From NCBI GenBank assembly GCA_010025655.1, contig RGSV01000008.1:1-14812 (forward strand): a stretch of 14,812 nt of DNA. Reading direction: 5' to 3'. The notes below the pieces were generated by a model, which was given only the letters and a program-made list of their open reading frames with translations, searched no databases and was not told the origin of the DNA. Positions 1 to 5,804 of this stretch are shown in pieces. Source of the DNA: Acidimicrobiia bacterium (GTDB lineage: Bacteria; Actinomycetota; Acidimicrobiia; Acidimicrobiales; Ilumatobacteraceae). The number at the start of each line of letters is the position of its first letter. Positions within the stretch are counted from its first letter, which is position 1. Made by a program: the position numbers and the translations under genes.

Positions 1-1
1 C

Positions 2-67
2 GCGACCGAGGCGCCCGCTGCCGACATCGCTGCGCCGGCTGCCGACGCCTCCGCAACCCAGAACTAG
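2..67 (+). CDS. C-terminal end of an unidentified protein (partial)
   Basis: An open frame enters from the left edge and stops with TAG at 65-67. It encodes 21 residues, an Ala/Pro/Asp-rich tail in which a PAAD unit appears twice. This low-complexity composition suggests a flexible C-terminal extension, and nothing in it identifies the family. The stop codon lies 10 bases before the start of the enoyl-CoA hydratase gene, and the TAG is also the first half of that gene's putative -10 hexamer. That the frame is coding is inferred from its position and actinobacterial-type composition. The fragment is too short for more. Confidence 0.5.
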   Translation, partial: ATEAPAADIAAPAADASATQN

Positions 68-70
68 GCT
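65..70 (+). promoter_or_regulatory. Putative -10 element for a leaderless enoyl-CoA hydratase mRNA
   Basis: TAGGCT fits the actinobacterial TAnnnT -10 consensus and ends 7 bases before the ATG at 78. No Shine-Dalgarno sequence is present. With this spacing transcription would start at or next to the A of the ATG. The hexamer includes the TAG stop of the upstream gene. Inference from the pattern repeated at other genes in the window. Confidence 0.45.
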
Positions 71-77
71 CGCGCGC

Positions 78-869
78 ATGTCAGATGCGCAGATTGTCAC
101 CTACGAGACCTCGGGCAAAGTCGCCCTCATCACCCTGAATCGCCCCGACGCGCGCAACGCCGTCAACGGCGACGTCGCAGCCGGGCTTGAAGCCGCGATC
201 GACAAGATGGAGGCCGACGACTCGGTGTGGGTCGGCATCTTGAAGGCGAACACCGCCGGACAAGAGCGACCCGTCTTCTGCGCTGGTGCCGACCTGAAGG
301 CGATCAACTCGGGCAAGGCTGCCGATCTCAACACCAAACGTGGCGGCTTTGCGGGCTTCGTCTATCGCGAACGCAAAAAGCCCGTCATCGTTGCTGTCGA
401 CGGTCTCGCCACCGCCGGCGGATGCGAAATCGTGCTCGCAGCCGACATGGTGGTCGCCAGCACACGTGCTGCATTCGGTCTGGCCGAAGCCAAACGCAAT
501 CTCATTGCCGGAGCAGGCGGCCTCTTCCGCCTCCCGCGCATCATCGGTCGCAACGTCGCAATGGAGGTGATTCTCACTGGTGAACCCATCGCCGCACAAC
601 GTGCCTTCGAACTTGGCCTGGTGAATCGCCTGTGCGAACCAGGCAAGGCCGAAGAGACCGCGATGGCGTTGGCTGCCGCCGTGTGCGCGTGTGCACCGAT
701 CGCCGTATGGGAAAGCCGCAAAGTGGTGCTCGCCGCACACACCGAAGACGATGCCACGCTCATCACGATGACCAACGAGGGCTTCGGGCGCGTGCTGCAA
801 AGTGAAGACACCAAAGAAGGTCTCACCGCGTTCATCGAGAAGCGTCCGCCAAACTGGCAGGGCCGCTAG
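78..869 (+). CDS. Enoyl-CoA hydratase/isomerase (crotonase family)
   Basis: A 263-residue crotonase-fold protein of usual family length. Members hydrate trans-2-enoyl-CoA to 3-hydroxyacyl-CoA in beta-oxidation or related acyl-CoA pathways in the cytoplasm. The CoA-binding/oxyanion segment CAGAD is at residues 68-72. The second oxyanion segment with the first catalytic acid, GGCE, is at 114-117, with Glu117 corresponding to rat Glu144. Glu137 corresponds to Glu164. With both glutamates present, hydratase activity is plausible rather than a purely isomerase-type member. Substrate chain length cannot be told from the sequence. It is on the plus strand, converging with the acetyltransferase gene 26 bases downstream. 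The ATG has no Shine-Dalgarno but sits 7 bases after TAGGCT, suggesting a leaderless transcript. Confidence 0.9.
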   Translation: MSDAQIVTYETSGKVALITLNRPDARNAVNGDVAAGLEAAIDKMEADDSVWVGILKANTAGQERPVFCAGADLKAINSGKAADLNTKRGGFAGFVYRERKKPVIVAVDGLATAGGCEIVLAADMVVASTRAAFGLAEAKRNLIAGAGGLFRLPRIIGRNVAMEVILTGEPIAAQRAFELGLVNRLCEPGKAEETAMALAAAVCACAPIAVWESRKVVLAAHTEDDATLITMTNEGFGRVLQSEDTKEGLTAFIEKRPPNWQGR

Positions 870-895
870 CCCGCGAACACCGACGCTCGACCGCT

Positions 896-1333
896 TTACA
901 AGCGCGTCGAAGCAACCAAAAGACGCGCCGTCAAGCCATTGCGTTCGTAAAGGTTCTTCGTCGCGCGATCTCCCGGCAGCGCGAGCGCATCGAGCCATGC
1001 GCAGCCCTGCTCGCTGGCAGTCGTGCGGGCCGCGGCGATCAATGCATCGCCAACACCGACCTGCCGAGCGGACGCAGTCACAAACATGCGTGTAATCAGC
1101 GCTGTCGCAGTGCCGCCAGCAGCGCGGAACAGCAAGGTCGCAAACCCCACACAGTGGTCGTCGACGACCGCCACCACTGTCGTGCCCTGCGGCGGTTGCA
1201 ACAGTGCATCAGGGTAGGTCGCAAAGAACTCAAAAGCCCCTTTGGCTTCGTGCGACTCGGCTCGCGCCTCTACTTCCATCTCAAGACACGTGGCGAGGTC
1301 GTCGCCCCGCGCAACTCGTGTCGAGATGTTCAC
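896..1333 (-). CDS. GNAT-family N-acetyltransferase
   Basis: A 145-residue single-domain GNAT protein, expected to move an acetyl group from acetyl-CoA to an amine on a small molecule or protein. The acetyl-CoA pyrophosphate-binding motif A is visible as RQVGVG at residues 90-95, after a beta-strand (about 78-86) and before a helix. Motif B follows, with the typical NLYERNGL segment at 127-134. The substrate is unknown. Translation probably begins at GTG 1333, whose last two bases and next base form the TGA stop of the upstream 76-residue gene (GTGA overlap). A GAGG lies only 3 bases before the GTG, so coupled translation is likely. The gene ends facing the enoyl-CoA hydratase gene. Confidence 0.82.
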   Translation of the reverse strand: MNISTRVARGDDLATCLEMEVEARAESHEAKGAFEFFATYPDALLQPPQGTTVVAVVDDHCVGFATLLFRAAGGTATALITRMFVTASARQVGVGDALIAAARTTASEQGCAWLDALALPGDRATKNLYERNGLTARLLVASTRL

Positions 1334-1560
1334 TCGCCTCGGCCGCCGAATCGTTTGCCCAACTCGCGCGCACCAAGTCGCATGGTCATCTCCCCCAGTG
1401 TGCGTAGCTGTGCTACTCGTTGCGCCAGCGTCGTGTCACGCCCGACTCCGATATCGCCAACTCGCTGCACGATGTGCTGAGTGATCACGATGGGCACACC
1501 CACGAGTGCTTCGGCGATGGCTTTCGCGCTGGAGAGTCGCTCATTGTTCGAGCCAGACAT
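1330..1560 (-). CDS. Small protein of unknown function (76 aa)
   Basis: I do not recognise this 76-residue protein. It has a hydrophilic start, a hydrophobic segment around residues 17-32 too short and too polar to be a convincing membrane helix, and a basic C-terminal third ending in a Gly/Arg-rich tail (from about residue 61). It starts with ATG 1560, 24 bases downstream of the stop of the acidic four-cysteine protein gene, and overlaps the acetyltransferase start by 4 bases. The tight junctions argue that it is a real gene in a small operon. No Shine-Dalgarno or clear -10 hexamer lies in front of it, so it is probably read from the upstream promoter. Confidence 0.6.
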   Translation of the reverse strand: MSGSNNERLSSAKAIAEALVGVPIVITQHIVQRVGDIGVGRDTTLAQRVAQLRTLGEMTMRLGARELGKRFGGRGE

Positions 1561-1584
1561 AGGTGAGCCTGAGCCTCGTAAGCC

Positions 1585-2136
1585 CTACGCGACTGGAAAC
1601 TTCGGGCACAGATCGTGGTCGACCGGGCACTTTGGTGCCGACTTACGAACCAACAAGAAACACTGCTGACAGTGGTCTTCATCGGGACGTCGCGGCTGAA
1701 TCAGTGGAGTGCCATCGGTGCTGTCGTCGGCTTCGAAGGGAGTCTCTTCACCTTCTGGCGCGAACTCGTCGCTCGTGCGCAATTTGTCTTCGAGAATCTT
1801 CAGCAGGTCTTCTTCTTGGTCGTCGGCCGTAGCAAGTTCGTTTTCGTCTTCATCGTCGCGACGCTTGCGACGCGGGCGCTCTTCTTCCTCGGTGTCGTCG
1901 AGGTTCAGTCGCTCGTCATCGGTTGGCGTTTTCTCCGTCGTCGGTGCAGCGCCATCAGCAGCAGCGTCATCGCCATCGTCACTACTTGCGCCATCGGCAA
2001 GTTCGTCGTCATCACTGTCGTCGAGTTCATCGGGGTCAATCTCGAGACCTTCCAGACCTTCAAGGTCGTCGGAGTCAACACCTTCAGGTGCTAGATCGTC
2101 GGGCGTCTCGTCGGGTGCTTCGTTGTCGTTGCTCAT
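1585..2136 (-). CDS. Acidic disordered protein with C-terminal four-cysteine motif (DUF4193-like)
   Basis: A 183-residue protein whose first about 145 residues are dominated by Asp and Glu and look disordered, interrupted by a basic patch (residues 88-93). A short predicted helix lies at 109-123. The end carries Cys156, Cys159, Cys170 and Cys177, the first pair in a CxxCF context followed by a hydrophobic/basic stretch. This tail resembles the C-terminus of actinobacterial DUF4193 proteins, where a CxxCF near the end is followed by a second cysteine pair. A zinc-binding knuckle is the natural inference. The family's function is not known to me. ATG 2136 has no Shine-Dalgarno; a TAAGGT hexamer lies 12 bases upstream. 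Cysteine spacing is 2, 10 and 6 intervening residues, and the second pair is not a CxxC, so the family match is tentative. Confidence 0.6.
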   Translation of the reverse strand: MSNDNEAPDETPDDLAPEGVDSDDLEGLEGLEIDPDELDDSDDDELADGASSDDGDDAAADGAAPTTEKTPTDDERLNLDDTEEEERPRRKRRDDEDENELATADDQEEDLLKILEDKLRTSDEFAPEGEETPFEADDSTDGTPLIQPRRPDEDHCQQCFLLVRKSAPKCPVDHDLCPKFPVA

Positions 2137-2148
2137 TATCGGGCGCGA

Positions 2149-2154
2149 ACCTTA
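2149..2154 (-). promoter_or_regulatory. Putative -10 element upstream of the acidic four-cysteine protein
   Basis: On the minus strand this reads TAAGGT, matching TAnnnT, and it ends 12 bases before ATG 2136. Transcription would then start about 5 bases before the ATG, leaving almost no leader. This is weaker than the other sites in the window because the spacing differs. Confidence 0.3.
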
Positions 2155-2233
2155 GCCGATTTCCCTGCGAAGCGGGCGAATTGGGGCGAGACCACCGTCA
2201 CGGGCCCTGAAACCACGCCAGCACGGCGTCTGA

Positions 2234-2257
2234 CGGGCTCGTGCACCCCCCAGCCCG
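2234..2257 (-). terminator. Weak inverted repeat after the ThyX-like gene
   Basis: CGGGCT and AGCCCG form a 6-base-pair stem around a 12-base loop, 20 bases downstream of the ThyX-like stop codon. No T-rich run follows, so this is at best a weak or factor-dependent stop. It lies in the 141-base intergenic stretch 2137-2277, which otherwise holds only the putative promoter of the next gene and a short 5-base-pair repeat at 2215-2229. Confidence 0.2.
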
Positions 2258-2277
2258 GCACCTAACCCGCCAGCCTC

Positions 2278-3882
2278 TCAGCGCTGGCTCTGGCGCCGTT
2301 GCTCGCTGCGCCGCTCTGATTCAAGCCGCTCAAGTGTGGGGGCTTCGGTCGTCAGGTAGGTCATGGCGTCAGCCACCGCTCGGTGACCCGCCTGGGTTGC
2401 GATCAGACGGTGCATCTCGAGCACTACTCGTCGATAGGCGGGGTGTCCCTGGGGTGACGAACGCAGCTCAAGCATGTGCATAGCCTCGCGGGCGTTGAAC
2501 TGCATCATGTAGCGCAAGCGGTGGGCCATCGATACGGCGTACGCCGCCTGCTCGGGATAATCGGGCCGCAGTAGCTCATAGAGCTCGCGTGAGCGTTGCA
2601 TCGCTTCATCAAACGTCGCTGCCCCACCTGCCTCATCGACGAGCTCTGGGCGCGCATACCCATGATGCGGTGTCAGGCGCTGCCACTCAATGGTCAGCAG
2701 TCGATGGCGTTGCAGGTCGCGAAACGCGCCGTAGTCGCCCAGCACGTCGAAGCGATACGAGAGTCGCTCGAACGCTCGACCTGGCTTGTGACGTCGATTG
2801 CCGCGCTCACCGACGTAGGCGGTGATCAGTTCTACTTTTTGGGGATGCGACAACGTGCGCACTCGCTCGAGCAACTGCGACTCGGGCAGATGCGACGACG
2901 AATAACAGATCGCAGCCAAGAGCTTGTTCTCGCCATCAGGATCGAAATCGGTCAAGGTCACCTCGGGTGCTTCGGCTGGCTCGACGATGCCGAAGTGCTT
3001 GTCGACGAGCTCGGCAGTGTTGGCGGCATTGTCGGCCAGGTACTTCGTCCACACGACTCCACGGTCGGGCATGTCGACACGCCGCAAGAAGGTCGGAATC
3101 ACCTTGCGCAGTTCAACAAGCATCATGTCGGCGTAGGCGCGAGCCTCAGGCAGCGGGTGCGCACGCATACGGAGAAGCAACGCCTCATAGCCCTGACCCG
3201 TGCCGTAAATGCCGACGTTCGACAAACATGCCGCCGGTAATACACCGCGTACCGCATCGAGTGCTTTGGCCCGAGTCGCTTGACGGTAGACGAAGTCGGT
3301 GTCGGTATCGGCGCGAGGCACGGTCGCACGAACGTGATCGGTAACGAGTCCGACGAGCTCTGAGTAGGTGTCGAACATACGATCCATATCGCCGACATAG
3401 CGAGTGCCAAATGGCCCGCTCAAGATCTCTGGATCGCGGTAGTAGCGATAGCGACCACCGAGTCGAGCGTCGTAGGAGATGTAGCGAGTGCTCTGCTCGA
3501 GATACGACATCAGTCGACCCCATTCAAGAATCTTGGTCAGCACATTCGAGGCCTGCTCACAGGCAAGATGCACGCCGCCAAGTTGCGCCACCGAGTCGTC
3601 GCCGTACTCCACGAAGATGCGCTCATACAGCTCTTCGGCACGATCAACGCCAATCGTTGCATCAACCGTTTCATCACCCGACAAGTCGAGGTCGCCCACG
3701 AACTCATCCAAGAACAAGCGGCGCAGACTCTTGGCAGTGCGGCTGTAGCGCGCAAAAAGCGCACCCTTTACGACCTCAGGCAAATTGACGAGGGCGAACA
3801 CCGGCAGGTCAAGATTCGTGAAGTAACGACGCAGAATCGCAGATTCGTCGGCGCTGAATTGCTCAGGAACGTAGACCGACAC
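2278..3882 (-). CDS. Tandem ThyX-like (FAD-dependent thymidylate synthase family) protein, divergent
   Basis: A 534-residue protein, roughly twice a usual ThyX subunit, with two ThyX-like halves. Canonical ThyX makes dTMP from dUMP with FAD, NADPH and methylene-tetrahydrofolate and carries RHRxxSxNExSxRY. In the N-terminal half the aligned segment (121-134) keeps Arg123, Ser126, Glu129, Ser131 and Arg133-Tyr134, but the first Arg and the His are Trp121 and Gly122, and Asn is Leu128. In the C-terminal half RHR is intact (392-394) and Thr397 replaces Ser, but the rest of the motif is lost. Both halves also show the later ThyX-type helical segment (around 205-260 and 445-495). Thymidylate synthase activity therefore cannot be assumed. 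The start is GTG 3882, 32 bases after the M20 gene stop and 8 bases after a TAGTAT hexamer. No Shine-Dalgarno is visible. The last 20 residues are charged and probably disordered. Confidence 0.8.
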   Translation of the reverse strand: MSVYVPEQFSADESAILRRYFTNLDLPVFALVNLPEVVKGALFARYSRTAKSLRRLFLDEFVGDLDLSGDETVDATIGVDRAEELYERIFVEYGDDSVAQLGGVHLACEQASNVLTKILEWGRLMSYLEQSTRYISYDARLGGRYRYYRDPEILSGPFGTRYVGDMDRMFDTYSELVGLVTDHVRATVPRADTDTDFVYRQATRAKALDAVRGVLPAACLSNVGIYGTGQGYEALLLRMRAHPLPEARAYADMMLVELRKVIPTFLRRVDMPDRGVVWTKYLADNAANTAELVDKHFGIVEPAEAPEVTLTDFDPDGENKLLAAICYSSSHLPESQLLERVRTLSHPQKVELITAYVGERGNRRHKPGRAFERLSYRFDVLGDYGAFRDLQRHRLLTIEWQRLTPHHGYARPELVDEAGGAATFDEAMQRSRELYELLRPDYPEQAAYAVSMAHRLRYMMQFNAREAMHMLELRSSPQGHPAYRRVVLEMHRLIATQAGHRAVADAMTYLTTEAPTLERLESERRSEQRRQSQR

Positions 3883-3890
3883 GAGTGCCG

Positions 3891-3896
3891 ATACTA
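3891..3896 (-). promoter_or_regulatory. Putative -10 element of the ThyX-like gene
   Basis: On the minus strand this reads TAGTAT, ending 8 bases before GTG 3882. It fits the TAnnnT pattern seen ahead of other genes here and lies in the 32-base gap after the M20 gene. It suggests the ThyX-like gene can be transcribed on its own as a leaderless or nearly leaderless mRNA. Confidence 0.4.
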
Positions 3897-3914
3897 CGAA
3901 ATGCCAGCTGGGAT

Positions 3915-5123
3915 TTAGAGCACCCCCGCCGGAACTTCCCCGTTTCCGAACGATTCACGCACCGCATGCTGCAGTTCGGCTCGGGTCCACAGGTCAATCA
4001 CGGTCATTGCCATGATCTTGGCACCATCGAGCACGGCTTTGTCAGCCTCCTTCGATTTTGTGTAGTCAGCGAATTGCGGCGAGTGCAACGACACACCCCG
4101 TGGCGCCACCGCCAGCATCGGGTGAATCGACGGCGTCAGGTAACTCACGTTGCCCATGTCGGTCGACCCGCCGCCCGTGCCCGGCAGATACGCCGATGTG
4201 AGCGGGCGACCAATCGAGGTCGAATTGGCAGCGTAGGCATCGAGCAACGGCACGTTGTCGACGATGTCGGCATAGGCGTGGGTGTCCCACATCATCTCCA
4301 CTCGGCAGTCAGCTGCCTTGGCGCCGGCTTCGAGGCACGCGGCGACACGTTGCTTCAGCGGCTGCAGCGTCTCGATCGTGTCGCTGCGCACATACCAATC
4401 CATCTCGGCTTCGCGCGGCACGATGTTGGGCTTCTCCCCCGACTTGGTGAAGATGCCATGCACGCGTTCGGTCGGGCGAATGTGCTGACGCAACGCCGCA
4501 ACGTTCATATAACCGAGCACCGCTGCGTCGAGCGCATTGCGACCAAGGTGTGGCGACACTGCTGCATGCGCAGCCTGGCCGTAGTAGCGCACGATCGCCT
4601 GCTGAATTGCGATGGCATTCATGCGCGCCAAGTCGCGATCGGCTGGGTGAATCATCATCGCGGCATCAACGCCCTTGAAGGCACCAGCACGCGCCATCTC
4701 GACTTTGCCACCGCCACCCTCTTCTGCGGGCGTGCCCATCAGCGTGAGTCGACCACCCGCATCATGTGCAACGGCCGCAAGTGCCAACCCTGCACCGAGG
4801 CCAGCGGCGGCGATGATGTTGTGCCCGCACGCGTGACCGATGCCCGGCAGCGCGTCGTATTCGAGCAACACAGCCGCGTTCAGGCCCACCGTGCCAACAT
4901 TGGTCTGGAATGCGGTATCGATGCCGTAGGCCTTGCGGGTGACTGGCAGACCGGCGCGCTCAATGGCGGTCGTCAGAAGATCGTGGGCAAATCGCTCTTC
5001 GTAGTTGAGTTCTGGATGCGCATGAATCTCGTGGCTGGCTTCGATGAGGTCGCCGGCGCGGGCGTCAATATCAGCACACGCGCGGGCCTTGAGTGCTGCT
5101 ATCTGCTGTTCGTCAAGTGCCAT
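3915..5123 (-). CDS. M20-family metallohydrolase (PM20D2/AbgB-like amidohydrolase or dipeptidase)
   Basis: A 402-residue zinc amidohydrolase of normal M20 length, likely cytoplasmic because no signal peptide is visible. The catalytic layout is M20D-like: HACGH at residues 97-101 (metal ligands His97, Cys99 and His101), the acid pair Glu134-Glu135 in a GTPAEE segment, and metal ligand candidate His159. The inserted dimerisation domain begins near 178 with a conserved His-containing GQAAHAAVSP segment (182-191). The catalytic domain resumes around residue 315, with a C-terminal conserved His347. This family cleaves amide bonds in N-acyl amino acids, aminobenzoyl-glutamate or dipeptides; the actual substrate cannot be read here. 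It starts with ATG 5123, 7 bases after TAGCCT, with no Shine-Dalgarno, so it probably has its own leaderless transcript rather than relying on the operon ending at 5160. Confidence 0.87.
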   Translation of the reverse strand: MALDEQQIAALKARACADIDARAGDLIEASHEIHAHPELNYEERFAHDLLTTAIERAGLPVTRKAYGIDTAFQTNVGTVGLNAAVLLEYDALPGIGHACGHNIIAAAGLGAGLALAAVAHDAGGRLTLMGTPAEEGGGGKVEMARAGAFKGVDAAMMIHPADRDLARMNAIAIQQAIVRYYGQAAHAAVSPHLGRNALDAAVLGYMNVAALRQHIRPTERVHGIFTKSGEKPNIVPREAEMDWYVRSDTIETLQPLKQRVAACLEAGAKAADCRVEMMWDTHAYADIVDNVPLLDAYAANSTSIGRPLTSAYLPGTGGGSTDMGNVSYLTPSIHPMLAVAPRGVSLHSPQFADYTKSKEADKAVLDGAKIMAMTVIDLWTRAELQHAVRESFGNGEVPAGVL

Positions 5124-5130
5124 GCAGGGC

Positions 5131-5136
5131 AGGCTA
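5131..5136 (-). promoter_or_regulatory. Putative -10 element of the M20 hydrolase gene
   Basis: On the minus strand this reads TAGCCT, ending 7 bases before ATG 5123. It fits TAnnnT, and no Shine-Dalgarno is present in the 36-base gap after the preceding gene. It is consistent with transcription starting at the ATG. Confidence 0.45.
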
Positions 5137-5159
5137 ACGAGCTGTGTCGTCGCGTGCCA

Positions 5160-5804
5160 TCACGGTGCCGCAACCACCAGGCAGAAGGCATCGGGTCGCA
5201 CGGTGACAGCGACGGCGTCGGCGCGACCGTACGAGCGGCCGTCAACCACGACGCGTCGCGACGAGCCTTGCGCCCGCCAGCGCACTGTGGCACCTCGACT
5301 CATCTCCAAGTCGGGGTGCGGCAGGTGGTCGCCCCTGCGCATGCGCCGGCGAATCGCAATCAGCGTGCGTAGGTTGTTTGTCGACCACACGAGTGCATCT
5401 GCCCGTCCGTCGTTGGGGTGCGAGTCTGGCGCCACGTTCATGCGGCCGAGAAAACCGCCACTCGTCAACCACCACGCTGGTCGCCTCGTACTGCCGATAA
5501 CCACCGACGAGACCGCAAGTGTTGTGGTGCTGTGCTTGGCGTGGCTGATGGTCACTTCATAGGCATCACAAGGCAGCAGTCGACACGCATCACCCACGCG
5601 CGGCACGGCAATCCGACGACGAGCAGCACCACCCAACGCGGTGAGCAGGTCGCCGCGCACCAACGCAACCGCGAGGGGGCGAGTCGCGCCTGAGCGCACG
5701 TGCGAGCCCACCACCTGGGCAAGGCGTGCTTCATCGGCAGCCACGAGCACATCGTGGGGCACGCAGGCCAACTCGCCCCATTCGCGACCCTTTTCGATGG
5801 TCAT
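5160..5804 (-). CDS. Stand-alone diacylglycerol kinase C-terminal-like domain protein
   Basis: A 214-residue protein resembling the C-terminal beta-sandwich domain of diacylglycerol/sphingosine-type lipid kinases (YegS/DgkB fold). Visible hallmarks are a GGFLGRMNVAP segment (116-126) followed by HPNDGRADALVW (129-140), a GDHLPHP segment (158-164) and VVVDGRSYGRAD (185-196). The N-terminal nucleotide-binding domain with its GGDGT motif is absent, replaced by about 85 residues of other sequence. I recall similar stand-alone proteins in other actinobacteria, so this need not be a broken gene, but lipid kinase activity is unlikely from this chain alone. ATG 5804 overlaps the helicase stop as ATGA, so translation is coupled and the gene ends the tatB-tatC-helY operon. 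A role with lipid or nucleotide ligands is conjecture. Confidence 0.65.
   Translation of the reverse strand: MTIEKGREWGELACVPHDVLVAADEARLAQVVGSHVRSGATRPLAVALVRGDLLTALGGAARRRIAVPRVGDACRLLPCDAYEVTISHAKHSTTTLAVSSVVIGSTRRPAWWLTSGGFLGRMNVAPDSHPNDGRADALVWSTNNLRTLIAIRRRMRRGDHLPHPDLEMSRGATVRWRAQGSSRRVVVDGRSYGRADAVAVTVRPDAFCLVVAAP

Noticed and set aside
81..998. A 305-codon open frame on the minus strand
   Set aside because: It mirrors the enoyl-CoA hydratase gene, whose catalytic residues are intact, and it overlaps the end of the acetyltransferase gene.
1709..2155. Serine-rich open frame on the plus strand resembling a repeat protein
   Set aside because: The serine runs are the complement of Asp/Glu codons of the acidic four-cysteine protein. 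No independent evidence supports it.
3885..5372. A 495-codon open frame on the plus strand
   Set aside because: It lies opposite the M20 hydrolase gene and the ends of its neighbours, which have clear motifs. Its product is rich in His, Arg and Cys with no recognisable domain. Such long mirror frames are common in GC-rich DNA.
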